Source: Angiostrongylus vasorum
Taxonomy: Eukaryota > Nematoda > Chromadorea > Rhabditida > Metastrongylidae
DNA: 64,000 bases
Reading direction: 5' to 3'
Assembly (NCBI GenBank): GCA_018806985.1
Contig: JADANN010000231.1
Span: 1 to 64,000 of the forward strand
Positions 29,010 to 41,383 of the stretch are shown one piece after another (the stretch's first letter is position 1; the number at the start of each line of letters is the position of its first letter). The translations under genes and the position numbers were made by a program. A model generated the notes under the pieces. It searched no databases. It had not been told where the DNA came from and saw only the letters and a list, made by a program, of their open reading frames with translations.

Positions 29010-30365
29010 GGTCTACGACGCTCCTAGCACTGAAATTCCACTTTTCATTTCCTTGTTTCTCTAAACGTTGAATGTTAGTCATTCTGGATTTTCAGTTGCA
29101 TAATTGATTTTTGATGAGTGGAACTTTTCAATAATGATGTTGTTTCTTTTATGTGCATGTCAATTGTTGTTTACATTTCGATACTGTTTCGTACTTGCTT
29201 TTGCAAGAAGAGAAAACTGAAGATAGGAAATTCCTTGCATTGATCTTACAGCACTAGTTGGATTTTCCACGTCGATGGATAGTTTGTCTGGTATATTTAG
29301 TCCCATTTTTTTCACGACTTGTTGATTTATGATGTGTTTTAATTCAGGCAGTGCACTTCTATTTCGTGCTATTACAGTCCTTTCGATGCAGTTCTAGTGA
29401 GCCGTGGCCTTCTTTTCATTCAATTTGAGAGAATAGTCACAGTTTCCGCTCGTCATCGTAAAGATATCAATGGACAAAATTCCAAATTACTCAGAGTTGT
29501 CCCATTTCGATTGAATCAGCTTTAAAAAGGCCAATATTCACTATGATGGCATTTTAGCACTTTCGAGAATGTCGTCTCCACTTGTTAAGATCTTCTTAGA
29601 TTCGAATGTGGTAAAATCGTACACTCTCCAGATTACTGTATCTGTTTCTTTTTTGAAATGTCCTAACGTTGAGTTTGATCGTCGGTCCGATTGCCCATCT
29701 CATTCGTGTCATCTTTACTATCTGCGTCAATTGTATCATCTATAGTTCCTTTAATATACGAAGGATTCGAGCAACAACCACTAAAATTTACGTTCATTCT
29801 CATTGTTTCCATCATGGTTTCGGCATAAAACAGTATTATTTTCATCATTGCTGTCGAGAAAGAGTTCGGTAGCCACAGTGGCTAGAGAAGTTTGCAATTC
29901 AAGCATGGCCGCTGTTTCGCCTTCATGTAACAACCATGCTACCATCCAAAGTCTGGTGACTTCCTGTGATGAAGATCGGTGAACGTTCTAGCAGAGCCGC
30001 CCCAGTATACCAGTGAAAATCTGATCGAACAGGTTTAAACAAAATTCATGTAAAAGCCGGAATTCCCAAGTAGTGGCCGATCCTATTCGAAAAACTGCGG
30101 ACGTTCATAGACAACAGATTTAAGGTAACCAAATCGATGATTGAGAGACGGATGAAGGAGATTTTTTGATAGTTAATTTCGCAAATTCTTCTTGTTTTTT
30201 TGGGCATATGCAATCATTGTGATCAAAATAATTCCTGCCAAATATTACACTTACCCGTTGTTAGATAAGCAGATATTCTGCGCTGAAGACTCTGCATACT
30301 TTCGAGCTGCTTGTCGAGGGCTACGAAATTTGACATGAGTCTTACATGTTTGTGGAGACTACGGA
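29010..30365. other. no gene recognised
   Basis: No supportable feature. Confidence 0.45.
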
Positions 30366-30369
30366 CAAC

Positions 30370-30500
30370 ATCCCATGTACTTTCCAGTTACTTGATTGCA
30401 CGTTTTGAAGCTTTTGCCCTATTCAACATGCAGGATACAATTGGCACATACGTAAATACACCCACTTACACACGCATGAATAGGATTCGATTCATTCACC
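30370..30500 (-). pseudogene. RTE 5' leader fragment
   Basis: The minus strand reads ATTCATGCGTGTGTAAGTGG, CAATTGTATCCTGCATG and ACGTGCAATCAAGTAACTGG. These parallel ATTCATGCATGCGTGTGTGA ... AATGCAATCAAGTGACAGG in the leader of the copy at 59.5 kb. Confidence 0.5.
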
Positions 30501-30504
30501 TACG

Positions 30505-31955
30505 AGTCCCAGTAGCTCATATAAGTACATGGTCGCGTTTTTTTTCTTCTTTAACTCACCCTTTTCTACTTATACATAAATTACAAAGAACAAGACTCAT
30601 GGTTTGCGTAGTTTGACAAGACTTGAGATTCCCCCATCCGGAAGAAATCCGTGTCTGATTCGACACACTTCGACACAAACAAACATTACGCATTTTATTT
30701 GAACAATTTCATCTCTCTGTTGCAACTATATGCAGAAAAAAAACAAGGAACGCTTTTTTTTCAGATAAAGGAGGAAGTAGTTTTTTTTCCTGAAAACTTC
30801 GTTGGGAAAACTTCGTTGTGATCTGTAGAATGACGATACTCTTCGTTTTCGTTTACTAGCGGCCCTTGTGAAATGGTACACTCTCATGAATTTCGCGGAG
30901 ATTTGCTATCGGTACGAGCGCATGTTTTCACATCTTGGCACCCACACCAGTAAATAACAATATTGCTATTCAGGCTCACTAAGAAAAAACTTTAGTGGAA
31001 TTTGGAAGCAGACGATATAGCATTAACATATTTAGCTTCAAATTTTTCATATATCACCTGATAATTGATAATACTATGTGGTCGTCTGTTAAGCATTGCC
31101 CGTAATCTGTTTAATCACAAAGCGACTCAATAGGATGTTATCAAAGCTCTGATTCGTTCATATCATGCATAAGGTCTTTCTGTGTGCTCAAATCGCCTGA
31201 TGGACGGTAGGCAAATTACGATTTCGGTACCAAGTTGTTTCATAGTTACTGCTTTTGGAAAGCGGTTATCGACTAATAACTGCTGTAAACCTAGAAACTT
31301 CTTCGTTGGATTAGAATCCAGAGAACCACTAGCTTATCTCAGTCATCTGATTGTAAGCTTTTGACCAAATTTCCGACCAAGATACAATCATCACAACTTC
31401 TACACATAGACCATGAGTGCAAGTCATTCCGCTGCAAAAGGCAAAGAAAGCCATTAAGTTTCCTTAAGTCGCCATGTCTGCGTTTTTGACTCAGTTTTTC
31501 AGTGAAATTAATGTCAGAAGAGGTTTCAGTAGTAATAATTTCTGTCGCTTGGATACTTCTACGTTAATTAAATCCTATGTTGACGTCAATTACAAAGCAT
31601 AAAATATCGACTCCTTTTGTGTTAGTTAAATGCAAACCTGTGAACAATGACAGCGCCTGCCCATGTAGTTCTACTCTTCCTCCCGAAAACCATTTATCAC
31701 CATATTTTCCTCAAATAATTAGTTTGACCAACGGTAGCTTTGTCTGTTGATGTAATTAGACATTGGATATGACATGATATCAAAACACGATTGTCCTATA
31801 ATTACTTAGGCTTTTTTGACGTTACAACCATCGGCGCCGCAAGACAACATCCGCTCAGCCGTCATTAAAATGATTTTAAGACTTTTATCTTCTGGTGTTC
31901 ACTAGGGAAGCGCTATATTTGAGGGGTTTGTAATGCCAACAAGTTAAATTTAACC
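30505..31955. other. no gene recognised
   Basis: No supportable feature. Several acceptor-like sites lead into closed frames. Confidence 0.45.
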
Positions 31956-31956
31956 A

Positions 31957-31966
31957 TAACAAGGAT
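31957..31966 (+). repeat. left target-site duplication of the 32 kb PLE
   Basis: TAACAAGGAT, identical to 32531-32540. Confidence 0.75.
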
Positions 31967-32096
31967 CTCAGCATCGACTTTCCATTAACCTCGTCATTGG
32001 AATATGAATGCGTCGTTTTTCTTGTTCAGCAATCGCGAGGTTGTTAAACAGCATACATTTACTTCCACAGAAAAAACCCACAATGCAATACAACAG

Positions 32097-32131
32097 TAGC
32101 TGACGTTTCGGCAGTATCGCCTTCTTCAGAC
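32097..32131 (-). ncRNA. hammerhead-like motif, stem I short by one base
   Basis: On the minus strand the core reads CTGAAGA, GGCGATACTGCC, GAAACGTCAGC. The base before CTGA is lost relative to its partner, leaving GGT instead of GGCT for stem I. Confidence 0.6.
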
Positions 32132-32406
32132 CTGGAAGGGTATACTGCTATACAATTTACTAGGCCAAACGCTTCAATAACACCATCCCACATCAGAAAT
32201 TGATGCGAACATATGCGTGGGGTAGTGCAGTCATCAACCATATGCGACTATAATCAGCTGTTCTAATCTTCCTCATTGGAAGTCACGTAAAAAGCGGTGA
32301 GTGTTTCGAGAAGCTGTTGACCATGTAATTGCCATAGAGTTTTCCGTTTTTTGTAGGTGTTATTGAAGCGTTTGGCCTAGTAAATTGTATATCAGTATAC
32401 TTTTCT

Positions 32407-32442
32407 AGGCTCTGAAGAAGGCGAAACTGCCGAAACGTCAGC
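32407..32442 (+). ncRNA. hammerhead-ribozyme-like motif, core intact
   Basis: GGCT/AGC stem I, CTGAAGA, extra A, stem II GGCG/TGCC (one wobble) with loop AAAC, GAAA, CGTC. All expected core bases are present. Confidence 0.7.
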
Positions 32443-32530
32443 AACTGTTGTATTGTATTGTGTGTTTTTCTGTGGAAGTAAATGTATGCTGTTTAACAAC
32501 CTCGCGATTGCTGAACAAGAAAACGACGCT

Positions 32531-32540
32531 TAACAAGGAT
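32531..32540 (+). repeat. right target-site duplication of the 32 kb PLE
   Basis: TAACAAGGAT, perfect partner of 31957-31966. Confidence 0.75.
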
Positions 32541-33039
32541 GTTGTTGAACAAAGCAAAGGGAATGAATTTGACCTAATCGAGAGTGACATGTGCGTGAAT
32601 TCCATACCTTCACTGACTAATTAATTGTGCTTTACGCTCCAACCAGCTCAAACGAAGAAATTCATCGAAATCATCTGAAACCTATGAGGCACCTTTGACA
32701 CTATCCTATTCATCAACACATAAAGCATCGGAAACCAAACGGAAAAGGTTACATCTAAGTTCGTACTTATTGGTCTAAGAATAGATAACCAACTGTTCAT
32801 TGTGGAAAAGGCATTTAAAGACTAGGAAGAAAGCAAGGTCATGCATTTCGACTGGTATTTTTCGGTTGTTCTGAAATCATTAGCTGAAATCATTTCGGTG
32901 CACATTAAGCAGCAATGACTGTCAGTGTTTTACCTTATATATTACGCTGTGAAAAGTAGCAATTTATCTCACTTTTCACTTCCGCTACATGTAGGGGCTC
33001 TGTGCAGCCGGTTTCCAAAAAATAACTGGAGGACATAAG

Positions 33040-33155
33040 AACAACAACACGGCTTTGAAGAAGGCCAAGCTGCCTAAACGTCAGTCAACATTGTATTGAA
33101 TAAATCTGGCCTTTAGCAACGTCGTGTTTGCTAGCAAGAAAACAGTGCATTATCT
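33040..33155 (+). mobile_element. solo PLE terminus with degenerate hammerhead
   Basis: The motif at 33051-33086 has TTGAAGA, GGCCAAGCTGCC and TAAACGTCAG, so two core positions differ. AACGTCGTGTTTGCT follows, the family's tail approach, but the CCGAGG tail is absent. Confidence 0.5.
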
Positions 33156-33159
33156 CACC

Positions 33160-34580
33160 CTTAACTGCCTCTTTTTCGAATTTAACTGGCGTTAGCTAAG
33201 AAAAAATGGCTTGGTAAACTCAATGGACAGATTAACTGTTTACATAGTAGTCTGTTTTAAAGACGCTGGAGAACTCATAGCAATGTTGCGCATCACAGGT
33301 TTAATTTAGATCAAAAGTGGTCTTGTGGACTTTTGAAACAAAGGTGGATTTCAGTAGACCGCATATTGATTTGGCCAGAAGATTAAAACGGAATCACTGG
33401 GAAGTACGCGGTAACAAAAAAGATCGCATCGTTTGCAGCAAGACGTACCACGTCTATTCTGGAAGACTCCGACAACTTTACCTCTAAATGCAGCTATCCC
33501 CTTTGACAGTGCCAGATACAAGCTACTAGTAACTGTTATCTCCAGGAAATCAGCATGAGCACAGTAAATCCGTGTAACGTGTGTTTTCTAAGTCTCGTGG
33601 GTAAGCGCTTGTGAGTTGACGCATAACACGGTGGAACGACGACTTTACTGCTACTCTCTCAACTCATTCGGTGGTGTCTAGTTTACATGTGATACAGACG
33701 ATGAAGAAATATAGTCTTTCACAATATGTTAATATGCATAATAATGGACACATTTTTCACTACATAGAACTTGTACAGCATACGTGGCCGAGAACATTTC
33801 AGTGTCTCGACAGGTCAAATCTGTCTCAGTTTATAGTGAACTTGAACTGCTCAGATAAAACCCTACTATGGTATACATACAGTATTCATTGGAAAACGGC
33901 TTTGTTTAGAAATGAGGTCCAATGTTTTATTTCCAAAAAAAAAGTCGAGGTGTAGAAAATATCATTTTATTGGAGCAACGTTAGTTGAAAAATTATGCAA
34001 ACTATTGGAATGATGGTGCAGAATTTTTACTTCTTCTTCACTACAAGGGACTTATATGGACTTATATAACTCAAGTCTTCCAATTTCCCAGCTTCTCTTT
34101 GCCGGAATGGGGTACTCGCTCTTCTTTTTCTATTCTCAAAGGCTTACACCATTTCCATGAGTTCGCGCTTTGTTTGTTTATTTGTTGGTGAAAGTGAATT
34201 TAAAACGGCGCAAATTGCATCACATTCATAATTCGAACATCGTTACTCCCTAGTCTTTAACCAACCTTGGCTAAACATCCATAAATTATCTTAAGGCTTT
34301 AGTACACTCGAAAGTGAGAATGGGTGAGACTTGAACCGATCATCTATTTGCTGTTCCAAAATTTATTTTAAAAACCTACCTATTATACAGAATCGAATTT
34401 TTTCTCGGTTTTTCTTCTGCAACATTTCTGGACATTTTTTCTGGCGAGGCACTTCGTAACTTCATCTTAAGGATTCTAAAAATGTTAGCTTTACAGGTTA
34501 GGATCAACTTGTTATAAAAACTATAAGTGTTATAGTAGTCACTTGGATGATGCATTTTTGGTTTTAGGTTGTACCTTCCG
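33160..34580. other. no gene recognised
   Basis: Two open frames of 68-94 codons (33671-33955, 33985-34191) have no recognisable family or splice support. Confidence 0.4.
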
Positions 34581-34584
34581 AAAA

Positions 34585-34870
34585 ACACGGCGCCTGTAGC
34601 GTAGTGTTCAGAGGCGCCCTGCAATACACACGGGGTCGCTCCACGCCCCCAAGGCCCACCAAGCTTTCCATTCCTCCGGGGTCGACGAATTGTTACCAGA
34701 CGATATATCGGTAGGCCACTGCGAGTTAAGGGCCAGATATGCATTTAATCACCTCCAACCATCCTTAATGAAGCCGAATGCATGGCGTATCCCTCAGGGA
34801 TTGGTCAACGCCGGGAACTGTTTCTTTTATTATTTTACAACAGCCACAAGCAGCATTACATTTTTTTTGA
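34585..34870 (+). mobile_element. tRNA-derived SINE
   Basis: Degenerate A box (GGCGCCTGTAGCGTAGTG), B box relic (GGGGTCGCTCCACGCC), body GCCCACCAAGCTTTCCATTC and TTGTTACCAGACGATATATC, 3' part ATTGGTCAACGCCGGGAACT. Confidence 0.6.
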
Positions 34871-34879
34871 TGAGATCCT

Positions 34880-35845
34880 TTTTATTTTTGTTGTTGTCGT
34901 GAAAAAGGAAGAATCGAATAGCTTACATAGCTCTGTTAAAGGGTAGGTTTATTCTTAGCTGTGGATTCGAAATGGAGTTATGTTGAGCTTCCGGGCTCGA
35001 AAAACCATGTTGGGAAATGGAGCGCCACTTTCACAACATGGCTTTTCAGTATGAACAGTTCAAAATCACTCAGGAAAACAGTCGTTAGCTAGGCATGTTT
35101 AAAAAAAATTAATCGCTGAGAACTGTTGTAGATTTGTGGCTCAGTTTTACCCTCATACATCACGGTGAAATAGAATTCACAAGATTTTTATATCACATAT
35201 TAAGAGTGCATCTACTCGGATGACAAATCGCAACGCTGAGGAGCTAATCCTGGATAATATGAGTGTGGTGAGATTCCATTTCCTAAAAAACATCACTATT
35301 GTCTCCCAATGAACAAAATCTTTTTTAGGATGTAAAATGACTGGAACACGCCCGTTTCTGCTTAGAAATGAACAGTTAACAGTTGTTAAAATAAAGCTAC
35401 TAATGAGCAATACTGTTGTTTAAGAATCTCGCCAATATCACTCCAGTGTGCCGTCAATTATTCCAGTATAACAAGGATTGAACACTTAGAGAAATTTACA
35501 ATAACTCTAATACAGACCATTTTTTTGAGCAGTGAGTTCAATCACCAAACATAGCTTGAAGAATCGCACAAGAGCAAAAGTTTTTCGAAGCAATGTTGAG
35601 ATTCGCTAGGGTTTGCAGCTTTGCTCTGTAAGAACCTCACTCTGCTGGTACTTCTATTTAAGGAACAGTCATGTCATAATGGTTGACACTTGAATGGCTC
35701 TTCGAGGAACAGTTGAGGCCCAACACAAGTCACATTTCGCTCTGTATTTTAGTAGTTGAGCACGAATTTTCATGTGGAGTCATAGTAAATCGGCGCTAAG
35801 AGTGTTCCACAACACAATCACTCTTCAAACTTCCTGGATCGAACC
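34880..35845. other. no gene recognised
   Basis: No supportable feature. Confidence 0.45.
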
Positions 35846-35849
35846 CGGG

Positions 35850-36030
35850 TTTCTCACCTCGCCAAAAGACTTTGTTCCAAAATGGCGGCGATTTCTGATA
35901 TAAATTTACACTTGGCTAGGTTTCCGAGTGGAAATGTCAAACTCTTCTTCGGCCTACGTGATGTTAGTCGAGGGAGTTGAAATCCCCATTGCACATCGTG
36001 ATTCGGAAAGCCTAGGCACACCATTCTGCC
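35850..36030 (+). repeat. family E repeat, partial
   Basis: CTTGGCTAGGTTTCCGAGTG, GAAATGTCAAACTCTT and TTGAAATCCCCATTGCACAT parallel 7.09-7.18 kb. Confidence 0.45.
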
Positions 36031-36034
36031 GCGA

Positions 36035-37180
36035 TTTTCTATGAATGAATGAAAGTAACCTTGCCTCATGCTCGATTGGCTTACCAATTATTACCCATTA
36101 GAAATAGGTTATATATTGAAATCTGTTGGTATGGCATGAAAACTGTTCAGAAAAAAAAGAGTGACGTTTGGGGTTTAAGATGTATTAGTGCTCCACCAAT
36201 GATTTCCTGCTCTTTCATCCAAGTTCCCCTATAGACTTTAAAAAAGTTTTTGGTCTTCTTTTTATTAAAGAATGGAATAAAATCGCTTTATCGCTGATTA
36301 TCTGTATACATAGTTTTCACTCTTGATGAACCTCAATGGAGTCCCTAACGTAACAGAACACATGCAATGGTTTTTGTTCAACTTGGTTATCTTTAAGGTT
36401 TGTAAAAAAAGTGCACCACTGAACAATACTTGCTCTGCTAACTTACACCCCTTAAACAACATCGTTAAGCGCGGTATGGCCCACTTGCACAACTAAGCTC
36501 CCTTCAAAATACATCAACTCGACATTCGATGAAGCATCGGAGTTTTCTACCTCCTTAGCCTTAGCCTCTGAATCGAATTGCAACTTTCAAACTTACGAAG
36601 TCGAATTAGTTCACTACTACCTGTTATTTTATCCCATATTGTTGTTTCATTTCGGATGTTGGAACCTAAAGAAAAGTTCTTCGAGAAGCCAAAAAAAATC
36701 GATCAATCTATCAATCACTGAAGGCCAATGATTTGTAAGTAGCAGTAAGAAAAACCAATCTCTTGAATGGCTTTGAGATTCTTTTCAAGAGCTGATCAGA
36801 GAGAAAGAGAAGCCGAAATGGCCGTCTCCTTGAGAAAAAAATTAGTTGAGGAGTTGAGAATTCAAGCATCACTTCAAGCTGTATTTTTCTATGATGCAAA
36901 ATAACACTGTCGATTCACTTGAATTTTTCTAAACGCTGATCACATGAAACTTTAGTAAGTTTGGTTAGTGGCTTACCCCATATTTACGTATACACAATTC
37001 CAGTATTTGCATGAATCTTAGTGAGAAACATCTTCTTTCCTCCTTAACTGAAACGTTTTAGATGTCATTAAACGTGTATGAGAGTATGAAACGTTGTCAT
37101 GTCTACTAAAACGAAATGTCTTCATTTGGGTGAATTGTGTAGCGAAAAAACAAAACAATATCCACGGTCATGCATATTTT
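36035..37180. other. no gene recognised
   Basis: No supportable feature. Confidence 0.45.

Positions 37181-37182
<2 letters not shown>

Positions 37183-37217
<35 letters not shown>
37183..37217. repeat. TA dinucleotide microsatellite
   Basis: About 17 TA units lead directly into the minisatellite that follows. Confidence 0.9.
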
Positions 37218-37219
<2 letters not shown>

Positions 37220-37475
37220 TATACACATGCATATACATATACATGCACATATACATATAGATACACACATGCATATACATATACATGCACATATGCATAT
37301 AAATATACACATGCATATACATATACATGCACATATACATATAGATACACACATGCATATACATATACATGCACATATACATATAGGTATACACATGCAT
37401 ATACATATACATGCGCATGTACATATAGATACACACATGCATATACATATACAGATACATACTTATATGCACATA
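37218..37475. repeat. 42-bp minisatellite, about 5.7 copies
   Basis: The unit is made of ATACACACATGCATATACAT, ATACATGCACATATACATAT and AG. It contains the palindromes ATGCAT and ATATGCATAT-like words and no stop codon in several frames on both strands. That is why long open frames of HAYTYT- and MYMH-like peptides appear here; they are not genes. Confidence 0.9.
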
Positions 37476-37479
37476 CACT

Positions 37480-38020
37480 TATCTAGAAATAAACAACGGA
37501 ACTATAGAATCAGCATACAAGATGGATAATGACGCATGCGTGAGACGAAAAAAATATATTAGTGGCGAGGACACAAAGAGAATGATGGTGATGTCGATGG
37601 AAACAGAATGCGTTGGTTGAAAGAAATATCCAGCGGTAAATCCCTAAATGCTATTCACAATTGTGACAATGCGGAATTCGTGTTAAGTTCAACACACTAC
37701 TTTCTACTATTCTTGAGTTGGTCCGGCTTCCGCTTGTTTGTGCATCCTGTTGACCAGCTGCATATACTAACTAGTTGTGACATTACGGTCAATAAAAATT
37801 TCGGTCGTGCACCCAAGAAGAACTATTGATGAAATTACTAGCAGAGAATATTTAATAATATAAAAATGCAGTTCCCTCTAGTTTCCTCTCTCCAGCTTAA
37901 TTGCTAGTCTGCAAATTTTCCTAAAAATTAGAGCAATATCAAAGTGTCTGGTAGATTATCATATGACTCATATCAAGTTGAATGCTGAATGCTTTGTTAA
38001 GCTGCATTAAAAAAAGATGA
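37480..38020. other. no gene recognised
   Basis: No supportable feature. Confidence 0.45.
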
Positions 38021-38024
38021 AAGC

Positions 38025-38310
38025 ATAAAGCTCTAGGCATTGATCAATCCGTGAAAGATGCGCAATGCTTTCGCCTTCATTAAACATCGTTAGAGGTGAT
38101 TGAATGGCATATCTAGGCTATACAATGACTCGTGGAGGCATACAGACGTATCGAGTCAGTGTTGCTATCCTCCCAGACATATCTGGTACCAATTTTCCGA
38201 CCCCGGAGGATGGAATGCTGGTGAACCTGGCGTGCGGGATCGATCCCACGTGTTTCGCCGGGTGCTTCGGACCACTACACTACGGCGGCCCATTGTCTGA
38301 ATCTTATCTC
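38025..38310 (-). mobile_element. tRNA-derived SINE, minus strand
   Basis: The reverse complement reads GGCCGCCGTAGTGTAGTGGT (A box region), GTGGGATCGATCCCGCACG (B box region) and CACCAGCATTCCATCCTCCG, then TGGTACCAGATATGTCTGGG and a 3' GATTGATCAATGCCTAGAGC part. Confidence 0.65.
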
Positions 38311-38314
38311 TATT

Positions 38315-39455
38315 ATTGTCTTATCTCTGAATACGAGTTTGGTATTTAGCAATTGCTGTAAACTATTTTAAGGTTATTCTTCGGCGCCACATTTCTTTTC
38401 GCTATAAAACACCGCAAAACAACCACTGATATCAAATATCATTTTTACTTAGTTTTACCAGCATAAAGCGTAATATTCGAAGCTCAGTCCCGTCGAGGAC
38501 CATTCAGTTCGAACTCGTCTCCGCTGTCGTCAGCATATAATAACCCTTCTTTTACAACTACCCAAGTGAATTACTGCCACAGGTGTTCAAAAGCGTGATG
38601 CAGCTGTGTGACAAAACTACAAAGGTACCACCAATTGATTTATCCTAGCCAATAAAATCTTCGCCACCACCACCCTTGAACGGGCGCAATTCCATGACGA
38701 CGACGTTTCGAGAGGAAGAGTTTGCTGAATTTGGTGCTCATCAAATTCTGCACTTCTTATTCATGCCTTGAAGGATCGACATATTTATGTAGTTGTATTT
38801 CGACAGCCTATTCACTTGACAGAAAAAAAGAAACTAACTGATGACTGATGATTCTCATGAGAATCACAGCGCAATTACACAGAGAAATTAAAAAAAACGC
38901 AGCTTCAAAGTTTTTCTCACTTATTATTAATAACCAACGCTGCACTTATCCCTTAATAGAACACAGAGCATTACAAACCTTCTATGATGACTTGCGGTAA
39001 ATTCATCAACTGCAAAACGGTTCAGATTAATGGTCGATGTCGTTGCGTGAATCTCAAGAGATCCATCGACGTAGTGTTGAAAAAAAAGTCGAGAGTTCAT
39101 GGTATGTGTGAGCGCGAGAAGAGCATTTATCAGCTGGTCGATCCTCTAGCTGAATTCCGGAATTCGTCCGTTGAAAGCCTGAATAATGCCTATATCCTAC
39201 ATGCAGCATAAATACAAGAATACCATAAAGGCTATTTTCTACTAGTTAATTTTTGCTTATGAGATTAGACCGATGAGGTGAAATTTCTCATTCATTACTG
39301 AAACGGAAATATGGTAGGAAATGATAGCATGATTTTTTTAAGGAAGGATACTAAAGTTTCCGTCTTACGACATTTTGAAAATGTCCACATTTAAATGCTT
39401 AAGAAACTGCTAAGAACTTTAATATAAGAATTGACGACGATGCTGGCTATTTGGT
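38315..39455. other. no confident gene
   Basis: A cysteine-containing frame at 38984-39211 (CGKFINCKTVQINGRCRC) is open but has no signal peptide, splice support or family that I recognise. Confidence 0.35.
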
Positions 39456-39461
39456 TGCGAC

Positions 39462-40034
39462 GTGAAAAACGAGGCTAAAACACCACGTCTTATAAAAACT
39501 GTCAACAACATGTCAGAGGAAAGCCTAAGCGTTGTGAATTTAGTGAAACATCTTCAAAGTGAGGACTTCAGCAGCATTTTCGACTTATCACTTATCAATG
39601 AAACCTATGGTGATTTCACGAATTATTGCGTAATTGACATCACGCGACCTAATAAGAACCGAATGACTCCGCAACATTAAGCCGGGAATTCATTGGCCAA
39701 CGTGAGAATGTAAACCTTCCGGCTGGAAATTTATGTATACTCCGCATCATGTGCAAATACGATGTATTCAGTTACCTTAAATTGTTAGGCAAAGAAGTAT
39801 GTGCTGTCGTGGATCGGAGAGAGGTGGTTAACTTTCTTCCACAACAGTGTGATTCTTTTCGACTTCCACATGGAAAGATTCCTCATTCTAGACTTAAGTG
39901 GTCTGTGGACGAATGAGCGCCATGTCGTGTACTGCCTTGAAAATCAGAAATTTCAACTCCAAAGCGATGATATGGTAAACTGTTGCGAGTGGCAGACCAA
40001 GGCCACAAAAGAACTGCTTAACGCCAACCACTGA
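39462..40034 (+). pseudogene. unidentified coding-like stretch with frame shifts
   Basis: Frame one (39462-39680) reads NMSEESLSVVNLVKHLQSED, then a segment with INETYGDFTNYCVIDI, and stops. In another frame, from about 39690 to 39924, comes an uninterrupted REFIGQRENVNLPAGNLCIL, then RIMCKYDVFSYLKLLG and EVCAVVDRREVVNFLP. The composition looks protein-like, with regular hydrophobic spacing. Joining the two frames needs a single shift. I do not recognise the family; an old transposon or a decayed gene are both possible. Confidence 0.35.
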
Positions 40035-40039
40035 TGATG

Positions 40040-41380
40040 AACTTGTTTAAATTCGCTTCATACTTCACTGCCTCTATAACCAACTAATACCTTATGATGA
40101 ACTTTCTTTGTGTCGATTTTACCACGATTTGTGATGTTTAAAGTGCAAAACCTTACCCGATCATGGCTGGAATCAATAATGGTGTTAGGTTTCATGAACT
40201 CTTCTCATTACTTTATCATATTCTAGTTCACATTTTCCTTCTCTCTTTCTTCCTTGCCCTCTGTCTCTCTCTTCCATTCTTATCTTTTCTCCCCGCAAAT
40301 CTCTTACCGATTTACCAAAAGAAATCTGTTTATGCTTCGCCGCCAAGTGGAACAGCAAATAATGAGAACTGATTGCATACATCTATCTCCTCGTAAATTC
40401 AAACATATCCGTTGTATCAATGACACTTTTGTTAAATATATGTTGTAATCTTTGAATAACAGTACTTGTTAAAAAGTACTTAGTGATGTTTTCCTGGAAG
40501 TGATACCCACCTTAGAATAAGATGAAAAACTTAAAAATCCTCAATTCAATGCCAGTGAGGCTATAGTCACAGATTTTTCTCTTTTTTTGCTAGTGGTAGG
40601 ATATGTTACAGTATTCTTTAGACATGACTCACGTGAATCTCAGCGATTACTGTTCTGAGTTGTTCACTCAAGCTGTACTCGTTTCTATGCTTGTCTTCCA
40701 GTATGATTGAATCTGTTTTCATGTCACTTAGTGAAGGATTTAGGTAAAAAGTTGAAAACTTCAAATTCAGTTACGGAATGGGCGAAGAAAACGTTTTTGT
40801 AGTGGTTTGTAGCCAAACTGAACCTGAACGCAAAGCACATAAATTGTCTCTTTTCCCTAGATATCTGATTGCATATCTGATGACATCACGTGAGACAAAA
40901 GTTGCACTGATCGGGAGACCGTTTTGAGGGAAAGGATTATAATGGAATAAGAACAAGGCAGTCTCGTTGCAGAACTTTGGCCGTCTTCATTCCATCGCAT
41001 TTCTCCCCAATTACTAGAATAGCTTAGAAAAAAAGAACGCATGGGATGATGAGGCGGATATATTTGATGAACTGGTGACCTTCCTCTCCTCAATCATTCA
41101 CAAATTAGTCATTTCATGACATATCGACGATGAATTTTTCGTTACTGTCGTATGAGAACGAAACTCTGCATTTGACGCGTTGAGAAATCTATTAGTGTGA
41201 TCGTTAGCCTCCTATTAACTAATCAAAACAATGGTTCCGATTTTCCATGCTATCCAACCAGATTTATGTTGCGGTTTTTTGTAATCAAGAACCGTATAAA
41301 ATTGCAGAATTAATCGTTGTATATCGTCAGATGTTTGCTATTTGTAAGAAAATCAACGATTAACACTGAATGCACATTTT
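40040..41380. other. no gene recognised
   Basis: Upstream of the receptor gene. A pyrimidine-rich frame at 40163-40372 is likely chance. Promoter elements could lie here, but none can be identified by eye. Confidence 0.4.
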
Positions 41381-41383
41381 CAG

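Larger units (their letters stand above)
31967..32530 (+). mobile_element. minimal fold-back PLE with two hammerhead-like motifs
   Basis: The minus-oriented arm (31967 to about 32218) holds the tail, the hammerhead and the last codons of the endonuclease. The plus-oriented arm (about 32219-32530) holds the 3' spacer, hammerhead and tail start. The minus arm has an internal deletion (CAATAACA joined to CCATCCCACA). With no RT or complete nuclease sequence, the insertion is only two 3' ends head to head, yet it has a perfect 10-bp target duplication. Confidence 0.82.

Noticed and set aside
37094..37529. Five overlapping open frames of 88-130 codons on both strands
   Set aside because: They are translations of the TA tract and 42-bp minisatellite, which lack stop codons in several frames.
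40163..40448. Hydrophobic frame that might be a small membrane protein
   Set aside because: It reflects a pyrimidine-rich run; no splice support and an overlapping minus frame is equally open.
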